Of a DNA stretch of 64,000 nt, positions 45,182 to 54,010 are shown piece after piece. This DNA is from Lachnospiraceae bacterium (lineage in GTDB: Bacteria; Bacillota; Clostridia; Lachnospirales; Lachnospiraceae). A program made the position numbers and the translations under genes. The DNA is taken from the NCBI GenBank assembly GCA_022781925.1, contig JALESO010000082.1, forward strand, positions 24,768 to 88,767. The letters are read 5' to 3'. The notes below the pieces were generated by a model. It was not told the DNA's origin. It did no database searches and saw only the letters and a list, made by a program, of their open reading frames with translations. How positions within the stretch are numbered: the stretch's first letter is position 1; every line of letters begins with the position of its first letter.

Positions 45182-46237
45182 TTACGAATATTGGTAATAT
45201 GCAGAGCAGGCTCCCTCGCCGGAGACCATACACGCTCCCACCGGATGCTGCGGTGTACATCCCTTGCCGAACACCTTGCAGTCGGACGGTTTGCATTTTC
45301 CCTGCAATACATCTCCGCAGCGACAGGCCGGATTCGGTTTTCCTTCGATCTTCGGCATCTGATATTTGATGCGGGCGTCAAACTCCTGCCAGTCCGGTCT
45401 CAGTTTCATGCCGGATGCCGGGATCACGCCAAGCCCACGCCATTCAGAATCGCAGGCTTCCATCATTTCATCCACCAGCACCTGTGCTTCTCTGCTTCCA
45501 TCCTGTGTCACCACACGCGGATAGCAGTTTACAAAAAATGGTCTGCCTTCCTGGAACTTCACCAGGGAAACCGCCAGCGCTGTCATCAGTTCTTTTGCAG
45601 TAAACCCTGCCACAACACCGCTGATGCCTTCCTCTGTCAGTGCCTCGCACAAATGTGTTCCGGTGATGGCATTGACATGGCCCGGATATAAAAACACATC
45701 TGCGCTGCCCTTTAATGCCTCATAAGCCTGCGGCATGGTTTTATTTGCAACCAGCAGAGAATAATTGTCCAGTCCGTCTTCTTTTGCAGATTTTACGGAC
45801 AGACAGCCTGCCGGTGTCGTCGTCTCAAATCCGACAGACAAAAAAGTCACCTGTTCTTCCGGATGTTCTTTCGCATATTTTTCAGCATCCGCCGGAGAAT
45901 AAACGATGCGGATCTTTGCCCCCTGCTCTCTGGCTCCCGCAAGGCTCATCTTTGTGCCCGGCACGCGAACCAGATCACCAAACGTACAGATTGTCACACC
46001 TTTTTCCAGTGCCAGATAAATCGCCTCATCGATAAAGCTGACCGGGGTCACACAGACCGGGCATCCCGGGCCGGAGATTAGTTCCACCTGTTCCGGCAAT
46101 AATTTGCGGATTCCCAGACGGAAAATCTCATGGGTATGGGTGCCGCACACTTCCATGATCCGCACCTTCGGACCGTTGTAGTTTTCAATGATCTCCCGGG
46201 CAGATTTCTTTTTATTTTCGCCGTTTGTCTCTCCCAT
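45182..46237 (-). CDS. hypD: Hydrogenase maturation factor HypD
   Basis: A 351-aa Fe-S scaffold for Fe(CN)2CO assembly with HypC. The catalytic Cys are C31 (CGTHTHE) and C59/C62 (GPGCPVC). The C-terminal [4Fe-4S] site is ACRCGDVLQGKCKPSDCKVF and following Cys. All residues known to be needed are present. Its ATG overlaps the hypC stop as TAATG, so HypC and HypD are made together. Confidence 0.96.
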   Translation of the reverse strand: MGETNGENKKKSAREIIENYNGPKVRIMEVCGTHTHEIFRLGIRKLLPEQVELISGPGCPVCVTPVSFIDEAIYLALEKGVTICTFGDLVRVPGTKMSLAGAREQGAKIRIVYSPADAEKYAKEHPEEQVTFLSVGFETTTPAGCLSVKSAKEDGLDNYSLLVANKTMPQAYEALKGSADVFLYPGHVNAITGTHLCEALTEEGISGVVAGFTAKELMTALAVSLVKFQEGRPFFVNCYPRVVTQDGSREAQVLVDEMMEACDSEWRGLGVIPASGMKLRPDWQEFDARIKYQMPKIEGKPNPACRCGDVLQGKCKPSDCKVFGKGCTPQHPVGACMVSGEGACSAYYQYS

Positions 46238-46446
46238 TACAGAAATTCCTCCATGAGCTGATCGGTCTCGCTGTCATCTTCATCAGTGATCTTTGCGATT
46301 GCCACACCGGCATGCACCATGACATAATCTCCCGGTTCCAGATCTTCCAGAAGCTGGGAAGAAACTTCTCGCTTTGCTCCGCCTGCATCAATGACAGCCG
46401 TTCCGTTACTGATTTTTACTACCTTTGCTGATAAACCTACACACAT
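46237..46446 (-). CDS. hypC: Hydrogenase maturation chaperone HypC
   Basis: A 69-aa HypC/HupF-family chaperone that carries the Fe(CN)2CO unit with HypD and hands it to a target protein. The N-terminal Met-Cys (MCVGLSAKV) keeps the essential Cys2. The body DYVMVHAGVAIAKI is typical. AGGAGG precedes the ATG. It starts the hypCDE segment; the gap upstream holds a toxin-like gene on the other strand. Confidence 0.94.
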   Translation of the reverse strand: MCVGLSAKVVKISNGTAVIDAGGAKREVSSQLLEDLEPGDYVMVHAGVAIAKITDEDDSETDQLMEEFL

Positions 46447-46517
46447 TTATTTTTCCTCCTGAAAATGCAATTATTTGTTATTGCGCACAGAACACATGTT
46501 TGCCACAATATCTTTGG

Positions 46518-46798
46518 GTGCTACCTTAAACGGTAGGCGGTTAGTCCTTCAACAGAGGGACTGAACTCTCTGATTACATAGAAATCCTGTTATCAGGAAA
46601 TTTAATGAAAGAGGGTTTTCTTTATGAGTGATTTCGAACTGCTTTCCCTTATTATGATGATATTAAATATTATCGTAATGATATTGATTGCATATATAAA
46701 TCAAACAAAAAAGTAACCGCCCACAGTCTGCAAAACTAAGCGATTACTTTTTGTAATAGTATATTTTGTGACTAACCGTCTATCGGTAGCACCTTTTT
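46518..46798 (+). other. Type I toxin-like transcription unit with long-range end pairing
   Basis: GGTGCTACC near 46518 pairs with GGTAGCACC near 46785, and GGCGGTTAGTC (46535) with GACTAACCGTC (46770). The right arm is followed by TTTTTTC. Inside are the 30-codon gene and a second hairpin (AAAAAGTAA to TTACTTTTT, 46706-46752) with T-runs on both strands. End-to-end pairing that closes a short toxin mRNA is known from several type I toxins. An antisense RNA could overlap the 3' part, but its promoter is not clear. Confidence 0.6.
46624..46716 (+). CDS. Small hydrophobic toxin-like peptide (holin-like type I toxin family)
   Basis: A 30-residue peptide: a short polar start MSDFELLSL, a hydrophobic stretch of about 17 residues rich in Ile, Met and Leu, and the tail INQTKK. 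Size, single membrane span and Lys end match the putative holin-like toxins of Firmicutes (TxpA/BsrG-type). AGAGGG lies nine bases before the ATG. It is the only plus-strand gene in a 12-kb minus-strand cluster and sits between hypC and hypF. Such peptides damage the membrane unless an antisense RNA holds them down (family knowledge); activity here is inference. Confidence 0.65.
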   Translation: MSDFELLSLIMMILNIIVMILIAYINQTKK

Positions 46799-46842
46799 TC
46801 TTTTAAATTTATACTATCATTTCGCTTAATTTATGTCAAATG

Positions 46843-49317
46843 TTAAATCTCTTTTTTCACATTCTGTAAATAATACAATCCATATGCCGCCTGTCCGATG
46901 GCGATTCCACCGTCATTTGGTGGAATCATATGATGTCGCAACACATCAAATCCTTGCTGCATCAGACCTTCTTCGGTCAGACGCAACAATAATCGGTTCT
47001 GGAATACGCCACCACTCAAAACAACCTTATTTCTGCCGGAACTTTTTCGGGCTTCCATGCAAACTGCCACGATCTGTTCTGCCAGTGTCTGATGAAACAG
47101 ATACGCCAATGCACCGCTGTCTACGCCTTGTAATTTTGCTGCCACAATCTGCTGCACCAGTGTTTCTGTATTCAAAATGCAGCGTCCCTCTGATTCAAAT
47201 ATTAACTCCTGACGGATATTATGCCTTTCACTTAAATCTGATATCTGTTTCTGCTCAAAGGCTTCTGCCGCAAACTGCAATGCTGTGGATGCCTCGCCTT
47301 CAAAACTCGACTGCAGCCGGATTCCGAGGATCGCACTGACCGCATCGAAAAGCCGGCCCGCGCTGGTGGACATCACTGCATTGATCTTTCGGTCCGCCAT
47401 AGCAAACTGCACTTTGCTTTCCTGCTCACTGCAAAGCCCCAGTTTGTCAATGATCTCCCATGCCTTTTCCCGGTCTTTTGTATATCCATAGATCATGGAC
47501 ACGGCGATACGCCAGCCCTCTTTTGCAGACGCGTCTCCGCCGATCTGTAAAAACGGAGTGATACTGCCAAATCTTATAAAATCCTGATAATCTGCCAGCA
47601 GAATCTCTCCACCCCAGATCGTGCCATCCGTGCCATATCCGGTTCCGTCAAAGGAAACTCCGATCACCGGATCCTGACAGTCATTTTCCGTCATACAGGA
47701 TAAAATATGCGCATAATGGTGCTGCACCTGAAGCATCGGATAACCAAGACTTTCTGCTACAACTGTGGAGTTGTATTTCGGATGCAGATCACAGACCACC
47801 ACCTGCGGTTCCACTTCCAGCAACGTCTGGAACCGGTGGATCGTCTCCTGCAAAGCTTTCACTGTCCGCAGATCTTCCAGATCCCCCACATACGGAGACG
47901 GGTAAAACCGGCTGTCCACACCGATACAGAATGTATTTTTTAACTCACCGCCCACGGCAAGCACCTGTCCTCTCCAGTCCACCGATGTCATAAAAGGCAA
48001 TGGCGCATAGCCTCTGGAACGCCGGATCATATAAGACTCATTTTTATAAAAATCCATGACCGTGTCGTCTGCACGGATCCGAATTTTCCGATTGTGAGAC
48101 AAAATGGCATCGCTCAAATGAGATAACTCGGCAATCGCTTCCTCATCATCACGACAGATCGGCGCTCCCGATGTATTTCCGCTTGTCATCACCAGCAGAT
48201 CCGGCATCTCAATGCCATCATCATATTGAAAAATCAGCAGCTGCACCGGCGCATACGGAAGCATCACGCCAACCTTTGGATTTCCCGGTGCCACAGAAGG
48301 TGCCAGCCGTGTTTCAGATATATTTCCCGACTGCAGTTGATTTTCTTTTGAATCTGCTTTATTTCCCAGTTCTGGTTCTATATCAGGATTTTTGTTTTCC
48401 GACTCCGGTTGTTTTTCTTCTGATGTAGAAAAATCAATATCCGCTTCTGCATATTCTCGTCTGTCTAATAGTAAGATCGGCTTCTGGTGACCGGTCAGGA
48501 TTGCCTCCTGCTCCGATGTCACAACACATTCCCGCTTTACCACAGTCTCATCTTTTGCCATGATTGCAAAGGGCTTCGCCGGACGGCGTTTTAACCTCCG
48601 CAGACGGCTGACTGCTTCCTCATTTGTCGCATCACAGCACAGATGAAAACCGCCGATTCCCTTGATTGCTACGATCCCGCCGTCGCGGATCACCTGTCGC
48701 GTATAAGTGATGGCATCTCTGCCCCGCTCGGATCTGCCGATCAGATACACTTCCGGTCCACATGCATTGCAGCACACCGGCTGCGCATCATAGCGCCTCG
48801 TATCCGGATCATAATATTCCTTCGCACAATCCGGACACATTGGAAATTCCTTCATGCTGGTACGCTCCCGGTCATAGGGCAGGGAATCCAGGAGCGTCAG
48901 CCGGGGGCCGCAGCAGGTACAGTTGATAAACGGATGCAGATACCTCCGGTCCTTCGGATCATACAGTTCCGCCTTGCACTCGTCACAGATTGCGATATCC
49001 GGTGAAACAAAGATCTCACCCTTTGTTTTTTCACTTTCTATAATGTCAAAGTCCGCAAACTGCATTGCTTCCTCTGCCGGAACATCTTCCGTATTTATTT
49101 TTAAAATCGCCGCACGTTTCGGTGGCCGTTCCTCCAGATCCTTCAGAAAACCATCCACCTGCTCTTCCGGTCCCTGAGCATAGATTTCCACATATGGCCC
49201 CTTATTACAGACATTTCCACGAATCCCGTTTGCTGTGGCATGGCGGCTCACCGTCGGGCGGAAACCAACACCCTGAACGATACCGTACACCCGGATCCGC
49301 TTCGTAACCTCGCTCAT
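46843..49317 (-). CDS. hypF: Carbamoyltransferase HypF
   Basis: An 824-aa enzyme that uses carbamoyl phosphate and ATP to carbamoylate HypE. Domains in order: acylphosphatase-like (1-90, VYGIVQGVGFRP), two zinc fingers (C111-C136 and C161-C186), YrdC-like (205-390, IVAIKGIGGFHLCCDA) and the Kae1-like transferase (from about 420, with QVQHHYAHILS and SFDGTGYGTDGTIWGGE). A charged insertion of about 47 residues (290-337) breaks the YrdC-like domain. It follows the K1 gene by 67 bp and is separated from hypC by the toxin unit. Confidence 0.96.
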   Translation of the reverse strand: MSEVTKRIRVYGIVQGVGFRPTVSRHATANGIRGNVCNKGPYVEIYAQGPEEQVDGFLKDLEERPPKRAAILKINTEDVPAEEAMQFADFDIIESEKTKGEIFVSPDIAICDECKAELYDPKDRRYLHPFINCTCCGPRLTLLDSLPYDRERTSMKEFPMCPDCAKEYYDPDTRRYDAQPVCCNACGPEVYLIGRSERGRDAITYTRQVIRDGGIVAIKGIGGFHLCCDATNEEAVSRLRRLKRRPAKPFAIMAKDETVVKRECVVTSEQEAILTGHQKPILLLDRREYAEADIDFSTSEEKQPESENKNPDIEPELGNKADSKENQLQSGNISETRLAPSVAPGNPKVGVMLPYAPVQLLIFQYDDGIEMPDLLVMTSGNTSGAPICRDDEEAIAELSHLSDAILSHNRKIRIRADDTVMDFYKNESYMIRRSRGYAPLPFMTSVDWRGQVLAVGGELKNTFCIGVDSRFYPSPYVGDLEDLRTVKALQETIHRFQTLLEVEPQVVVCDLHPKYNSTVVAESLGYPMLQVQHHYAHILSCMTENDCQDPVIGVSFDGTGYGTDGTIWGGEILLADYQDFIRFGSITPFLQIGGDASAKEGWRIAVSMIYGYTKDREKAWEIIDKLGLCSEQESKVQFAMADRKINAVMSTSAGRLFDAVSAILGIRLQSSFEGEASTALQFAAEAFEQKQISDLSERHNIRQELIFESEGRCILNTETLVQQIVAAKLQGVDSGALAYLFHQTLAEQIVAVCMEARKSSGRNKVVLSGGVFQNRLLLRLTEEGLMQQGFDVLRHHMIPPNDGGIAIGQAAYGLYYLQNVKKEI

Positions 49318-49383
49318 ATCTCTCTTCTTCTCCTAATTTGCTTTTCTCACATATCCCTGTTAAATATAAAACACAACATTCTA

Positions 49384-50421
49384 TTATGCCAGTCGCCCGG
49401 ACACTGCAAAATGCACGGTATCCACAAAAATTCCGGCAAATTTCGGTGTCATCCGCTCCATGCAGTGATCCGCATAGATCACATCAAACGCTCCCTTTTC
49501 TACCAGTTCGATATAATCATCTTCATCCCGCAGATGCAGATCCCCCTCCTGCCGCAGTTCCGGCTTCATCATAAACCAGCTTGCCACGGTTACCTGCGCA
49601 TCCGGCGCCTGTTTTAAAATCGCTTCCCGGATTGCGGTTCCCATCACCTGCTGCTGTACAACCAGCACTTTTTTGCCGCTGTGATCCATGTCGGAAACCA
49701 GTTCGTCCACCAGCGGATAGCCAATCTCATAGGGTGTTCCATACGTCCGCTCCAGATATTTCGCCGCTTCCAGTGCCGCCGGTGCCACCACGATGTGTTT
49801 TTCCACATCCGATACGTTTCTGACATCCTCCAGGCCATTTCCCATGCCATAGCAAACAGCGGTTTTTCCTTCTGCCGCAAACCGTTCCCGGATGCGGTCT
49901 GCCGCACGCAGGTCACTGATATCCTGCGGTGTCATGCCAAGGATTCCGATCCGTCCCGGAACCACTGCTTTCTTTTCTCCGGCAAACACACGGAACAGTT
50001 CTAGCCATGCTTTTTCCTCGCCTCTGTCATACAGCTCCATGCCATCGGTATCCATCGTCAGGATCGGCAGATCTACTTTTTTCTCCGTCATACGCTTTAA
50101 GGCATGATAATCCGTTCCGATGACAGCCGGAACCGGCGTTCCAATGATCGCCGCAAACTTTGCATCCAGTTTTGTCACCGCATCTGCAAGTTTTGCAACC
50201 AGCCGGTCATCCCGTCCGAGGATCGCATCCATATCCCGGAGTCCTGCACTGAACAGTGCACTTTTGCTCTCAAACCAGCGCGGCTCGTCAAAACCGCAGA
50301 TATTTCCGGTACAGCCGCCCGCATCGCAGATCACGATGATCCCGCCAAATTCATATAACACAGACACCGCTCCGGACTGATCCGGTGCAAATGGTGTCAG
50401 ATATTTTCTCAGTCCTCTCAT
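49384..50421 (-). CDS. NifK-like nitrogenase component 1 family protein (K1)
   Basis: A 345-aa nitrogenase component 1 family protein and paralog of the one at 40404-41546. Cys residues C32, C37 and C42 lie in VICDAGGCTGNICGFDEPRW; C37 is the one shared with K2. AIIGTPVPAVIGTDY replaces the CSPVxxIGDD block, with Thr for Cys. The start at 50421 lies four bases after the D1 stop with GGAGG inside that gene; a 38-codon longer open frame overlaps D1 and is rejected. It is much shorter than NifK (over 500 aa) and lacks obvious FeMo-cofactor residues. Confidence 0.82.
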   Translation of the reverse strand: MRGLRKYLTPFAPDQSGAVSVLYEFGGIIVICDAGGCTGNICGFDEPRWFESKSALFSAGLRDMDAILGRDDRLVAKLADAVTKLDAKFAAIIGTPVPAVIGTDYHALKRMTEKKVDLPILTMDTDGMELYDRGEEKAWLELFRVFAGEKKAVVPGRIGILGMTPQDISDLRAADRIRERFAAEGKTAVCYGMGNGLEDVRNVSDVEKHIVVAPAALEAAKYLERTYGTPYEIGYPLVDELVSDMDHSGKKVLVVQQQVMGTAIREAILKQAPDAQVTVASWFMMKPELRQEGDLHLRDEDDYIELVEKGAFDVIYADHCMERMTPKFAGIFVDTVHFAVSGRLA

Positions 50422-50425
50422 TGCT

Positions 50426-51706
50426 CTATACCTCCGCCAGTGCCTCAAACAGTCTGCGGACGCCGGCGTAGCCGTATGGCTGCCGTTCCCCGTTCCAGAG
50501 CACGTTTGGACAGTGCTTATGATAATAACCGGCATCTTTTCCGATGGTCAGATTTACCCCGGAATCCGTTCCGTCATAATACAGCATTGTCGGTTCCAGA
50601 TTGGAAAATACTTTCGTCTCCGGGCTCAGTGCTGCAAGCTGTTTCACATAGACAAAATTTTCACCGGATAATGTTCCGTAAATCTCCGGCACCCGGAAAC
50701 CGTAACGCACCAGCGCCAGAGCCAGTTCAAAGGGATCTCCGTTCATCCATTCGCCTACTGCAAAAGAGGCATCCGGATATTTTTCCCGGAATCGTGCCAC
50801 CGCAGCTTCCGCTGCCTTCCGCGGCTCCTCATCATCAAAGGTGACTCCAAGAGCTGCGCCAAAGGCGCGGTACTGACTGGCGATCTTATCGATCTGATAC
50901 AGTCTGCGCAGCTCGATATACGGGATTTTCAACCGGTCATGAAAATCCTCTGCTGCAAATCTTGCCTCCGGGTGAAGTACCAGATTAAAGTTCGCCTCGG
51001 ACATGGTCTGATATTCCGCATAATCCTCACATCTGGAAATCTCATGAATCGTTTTTACCCCGGCACCATGGAGCAGATCATACAGTTCACAGTCATTCAC
51101 CAGCGGGGAGAAAAATCCCAGCAGATTCACCACATTTCCTTTTTTCTTCTTCGGCTCAAGCAGGGAATAGATCGACTGACGCACATGCACCATCGGCGGC
51201 TTACGCCCCTCTCTCGTCAATGCATACATATAACATGGTTTTACCGGAAGTCCTGCGTATTCCTCCGCCTTGCGACAGACACGCTCCATGTCCGTTCCCA
51301 GTAATGCATCCACACAGGTAATGCAGATCATCACAACAGACGGCTTTTTCTCCAGTCCCTCGCAGATCTCCGCCACCGCCTTCGGGATCTTCTTCAGATG
51401 CCGGCCGGTTACGATGTCTGTCTCATCCATCAGCAGATAATAAAACCGGTCGTGATACGCACGCATGGAACTCAAAACAGATGTATTTCGTCCGCAGCAT
51501 CCCGGCGCCACGATCAGCATGATGGAGCCCGGAACCGCCAGGCCCGCACGCTTCACACCAAAGCCTTCCGCACCCGGAGAGTTGAATGCCAGCGTTGCCG
51601 GGGAACTGTAAATCAGATGCGTATGAGAGATCAGCTGCTGCGGAATCTTTTCTTTTCCAAGATCATCCAATTCTTTTACCGTACAAAAATATGCTTCCTG
51701 TCTCAT
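50426..51706 (-). CDS. NifD-like nitrogenase component 1 family protein (D1)
   Basis: A 426-aa nitrogenase component 1 family protein. C70/C71 (VAPGCCGRNTS) and C128/C131 (ICITCVDALLGTD) are the cluster-region Cys; the second block matches the STCxxxxIGDD motif of nitrogenase subunits. The start at 51706 has AGAGG seven bases upstream, better than the in-frame ATG at 51727. It follows the NifH-like gene by 58 bp. With K1 and the iron protein it forms a complete reductase set. No residue pattern identifies the cofactor or substrate. Confidence 0.82.
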   Translation of the reverse strand: MRQEAYFCTVKELDDLGKEKIPQQLISHTHLIYSSPATLAFNSPGAEGFGVKRAGLAVPGSIMLIVAPGCCGRNTSVLSSMRAYHDRFYYLLMDETDIVTGRHLKKIPKAVAEICEGLEKKPSVVMICITCVDALLGTDMERVCRKAEEYAGLPVKPCYMYALTREGRKPPMVHVRQSIYSLLEPKKKKGNVVNLLGFFSPLVNDCELYDLLHGAGVKTIHEISRCEDYAEYQTMSEANFNLVLHPEARFAAEDFHDRLKIPYIELRRLYQIDKIASQYRAFGAALGVTFDDEEPRKAAEAAVARFREKYPDASFAVGEWMNGDPFELALALVRYGFRVPEIYGTLSGENFVYVKQLAALSPETKVFSNLEPTMLYYDGTDSGVNLTIGKDAGYYHKHCPNVLWNGERQPYGYAGVRRLFEALAEV

Positions 51707-51764
51707 ATATTTTCCTCTTCTTTCCATAAGTCAGTCCACTCTGTCTGTCAGAATACTTCCTGCC

Positions 51765-52526
51765 TTATGCCTTTTCCTCTTCCTTTAATAATAATTCCGC
51801 CAGATCAAAGAAACATCTGCTGATCTCAGAATCCGGATCACCCTCAATCACCGTTTTCCCCTGATCTTCCCAACGGATGATCTCATCGCTTCGCGGCACT
51901 TCACCCACGATCGGCACACCGATCTTTTCAGAAAATGCCTGCACTTTTTCCGTCTCATTTTCCACATTCCGGTGATTCAGCACGATGCCAAATACCCGGG
52001 CATAACTACGGTCTTCAAAATTGCGCACCGCACTGGAAATATTGTTGGCCGCATACAGCGCCATCTTTTCCCCGGACGTAACAATCAGAACTTTCTCTGC
52101 ATAGCCCTCACGGATCGGCGCTGCAAAACCGCCGCAGACCACATCGCCCAATACGTCATACAGCACCACATCCGGCTTGTAATGTTCAAACAGCTCCATA
52201 TCTTCCAGAAGCTGGAATGTGGCAATGATGCCACGGCCCGCACAGCCAAGTCCCGGTGTCGGTCCGCCGGTCTCGATACAGAGGATCCCGCCGTATCCTT
52301 CCTTCGAAATCTGCGCCAGTTCATCCGGCTCCTCGTCCTCTTCCCTCATGTAATTCATCACCGGACGCAGCGACTCTCCTCCCAGCAGATTAATGGTGGA
52401 ATCTGCTTTCGGATCACAGCCGATCTGAATGACACGTTTTCCCATATTTGCAAAAGCGGCTGCCAGATTGGAAGTCACTGTGGACTTTCCGATGCCGCCC
52501 TTTCCGTAAATCGCTACCTTTAACAT
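51765..52526 (-). CDS. NifH-like ATPase / iron protein (H1)
   Basis: A 253-aa iron protein, first gene of the cluster. P-loop GKGGIGKST at 8-16, C95 (GLGCAGRG) and C131 (VVCGGF) as [4Fe-4S] ligands, and an intact switch region [11 protein letters not shown]. It is close in sequence to the second iron protein at 42881 but lacks its tail, so the two triplets come from a duplication. GGAGGAG precedes the ATG. A leader of about 470 nt with a terminator-like hairpin lies upstream, so its expression may be controlled by attenuation. Confidence 0.93.
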   Translation of the reverse strand: MLKVAIYGKGGIGKSTVTSNLAAAFANMGKRVIQIGCDPKADSTINLLGGESLRPVMNYMREEDEEPDELAQISKEGYGGILCIETGGPTPGLGCAGRGIIATFQLLEDMELFEHYKPDVVLYDVLGDVVCGGFAAPIREGYAEKVLIVTSGEKMALYAANNISSAVRNFEDRSYARVFGIVLNHRNVENETEKVQAFSEKIGVPIVGEVPRSDEIIRWEDQGKTVIEGDPDSEISRCFFDLAELLLKEEEKA

Positions 52527-52599
52527 AATCTCCTCCTGAAAATTCTCATCTCACTGTATCAATATCAGCTATCTGTAATTATGATTTTCTATATCATTC

Positions 52600-52647
52600 T
52601 ATATAAAAAGAACCATCTTCCCGGCAATCCTTCGGAAAAATGGTTCT
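52600..52647 (-). terminator. Terminator-like hairpin in the leader of the nitrogenase-like cluster
   Basis: On the minus strand AGAACCAT pairs with ATGGTTCT around a 23-base centre that can pair further, followed by TTTTTATATAG. It is 73 bp before the NifH-like start and more than 450 bp after the merR stop, so an attenuator is more likely than a merR terminator. Confidence 0.55.
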
Positions 52648-53003
52648 GTAAATCCAATCACATCAGGTCTTACTTCTATCTGATCAAAACAACTACTAAT
52701 CAGAACAACTAACCTGAATAAAAATATAAGCTTTTGCTGACATATATAGCAACTTACACTGCCACGATTCAGAACTGTATGCCAAACCTCGTGCCTGTTC
52801 AGTTTAAGTTGAATTTCAGCCAAAACGTTATATTTTTTCATTTTACTTATATCGAACAACTATTCCCGCTCGGATCTACCTTGCCGTCAGAGTCTTCTTT
52901 CTTATATTTGTATTTGTTTATTTGTTATTTGTCTTTTCAAAAAATCATTTCGCATTCAGATAGATAAAATCACTCCGTCTGCTTATTTCAACTCAGTATG
53001 TTT

Positions 53004-53033
53004 ATTGTACTTGTTTTTATGCAAGTTAGTCAA
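53004..53033 (-). promoter_or_regulatory. Candidate promoter of the nitrogenase-like/Hyp cluster
   Basis: TTGACT and TACAAT are separated by 18 bp on the minus strand. The predicted transcript would have about 470 nt before the NifH-like start. The 578-bp gap (52527-53104) holds this promoter, the hairpin at 52600-52647 and otherwise AT-rich sequence with no recognised riboswitch class. Confidence 0.45.
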
Positions 53034-53104
53034 CTACAACAGTCAGCCTTAACATGCGCAATCTGCTTATTGTTATTTGACACAAACAGATATTTGCAAT
53101 CCGC

Positions 53105-53890
53105 TTACGCTATTTGGTTAAATTGCAATTCCACCGGATATTCTTGAAAATACACCGGCGACGTGATACAGTCTGACTCCACCACCGTAAACTGCGTATG
53201 CGCTGCAAAATATTCCGGATATAACTCGTCTGCCTTCATAATACTTTTTGGCGGACAGCGCAGACATTCATACGTTCCTGCGGGCATACATTTATACTCC
53301 GGCAGATCCTCGCAATTTTCATACACTTCCACATATACAAAATAAGTAAATGTTCCACCTTCCACATCCAGCATCATCCCGGAGGGATAATTTGCCGACA
53401 ACTGATGCTTCTGCGCCAGTTCAAACAATTCGCTCAGTTTTTTATGAAATTCCACGGAGGACAGCCCTTCTTTGATCTCTCGTCTCAAAATATGCCGCTC
53501 CGGAATCTCCCTTTCGTAAAACCCTTCGACATCCCGGTACTTTTCCGTATCCTGAATGCCGCGTTCTGCCAGCTGCAGTCGTTTCAAGCAGCTTTGCAGC
53601 TCACCTATCTTTTCATAGGCACGGATCTGACCATCCCGCAGTAATCCCCTCAGATCAAATTCTCCCGTCGGCTCCACATACCGGTTCCAGTTTTTCAGTG
53701 GAATATCCAGAATCTGCAGAAACTTGATCATGTCCACAGCCAGCATCTGTTCATTTTTATAATAACGGTATCCCGTATCCGGATCACAATATGCCGGTTT
53801 CAGGATTCCGATTTTCTCATAATAACGCAGGGCCTTTATGGAAATCTGTTTTACCTTCGCCACTTCCCCGATCGTCATATATCCGTCCAT
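53105..53890 (-). CDS. MerR-family (BmrR-like) transcriptional regulator
   Basis: A 261-aa activator. Residues 5-75 are the MerR winged helix (MTIGEVAKVKQISIKALRYY, then EKIGILKPAYCDPDTGYRYY), followed by a dimerisation coiled coil and a GyrI-like effector domain (about 110-260). This build is that of BmrR-type sensors of small organic or cationic molecules. The ATG at 53890 has GGAGG six bases before it; two further in-frame ATGs upstream lie in or before that site. It is divergent from the EthD-like gene, whose promoter has the distorted spacing that MerR proteins act on. Confidence 0.88.
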   Translation of the reverse strand: MDGYMTIGEVAKVKQISIKALRYYEKIGILKPAYCDPDTGYRYYKNEQMLAVDMIKFLQILDIPLKNWNRYVEPTGEFDLRGLLRDGQIRAYEKIGELQSCLKRLQLAERGIQDTEKYRDVEGFYEREIPERHILRREIKEGLSSVEFHKKLSELFELAQKHQLSANYPSGMMLDVEGGTFTYFVYVEVYENCEDLPEYKCMPAGTYECLRCPPKSIMKADELYPEYFAAHTQFTVVESDCITSPVYFQEYPVELQFNQIA

Positions 53891-54010
53891 GTGCGCCTCC
53901 ATATTTTTAGTGTAGAATTTTCTATGTACCTTCAAAATCCCTTATCATACATGCTTCTTATCAGCTTTCAAAAATTCCATCTATTTTTCTTGTATACATT
54001 TTCTTTTTCC

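Noticed and set aside
43783..49317. Annotating a [NiFe]-hydrogenase locus because hypCDEF are present
   Set aside because: No large or small hydrogenase subunit and no hypA or hypB are present in the window; only the Fe(CN)2CO assembly genes are here.
40404..52526. Calling the cluster a true nitrogen-fixing nif operon
   Set aside because: The component 1 proteins are too short, the K-side Cys are partly replaced, and nifB, nifE, nifN and accessory genes are missing from the window.
52599..52859. 86-codon minus-strand frame upstream of the NifH-like gene
   Set aside because: No ribosome site, no recognisable family, and its 3' part is the terminator-like hairpin.
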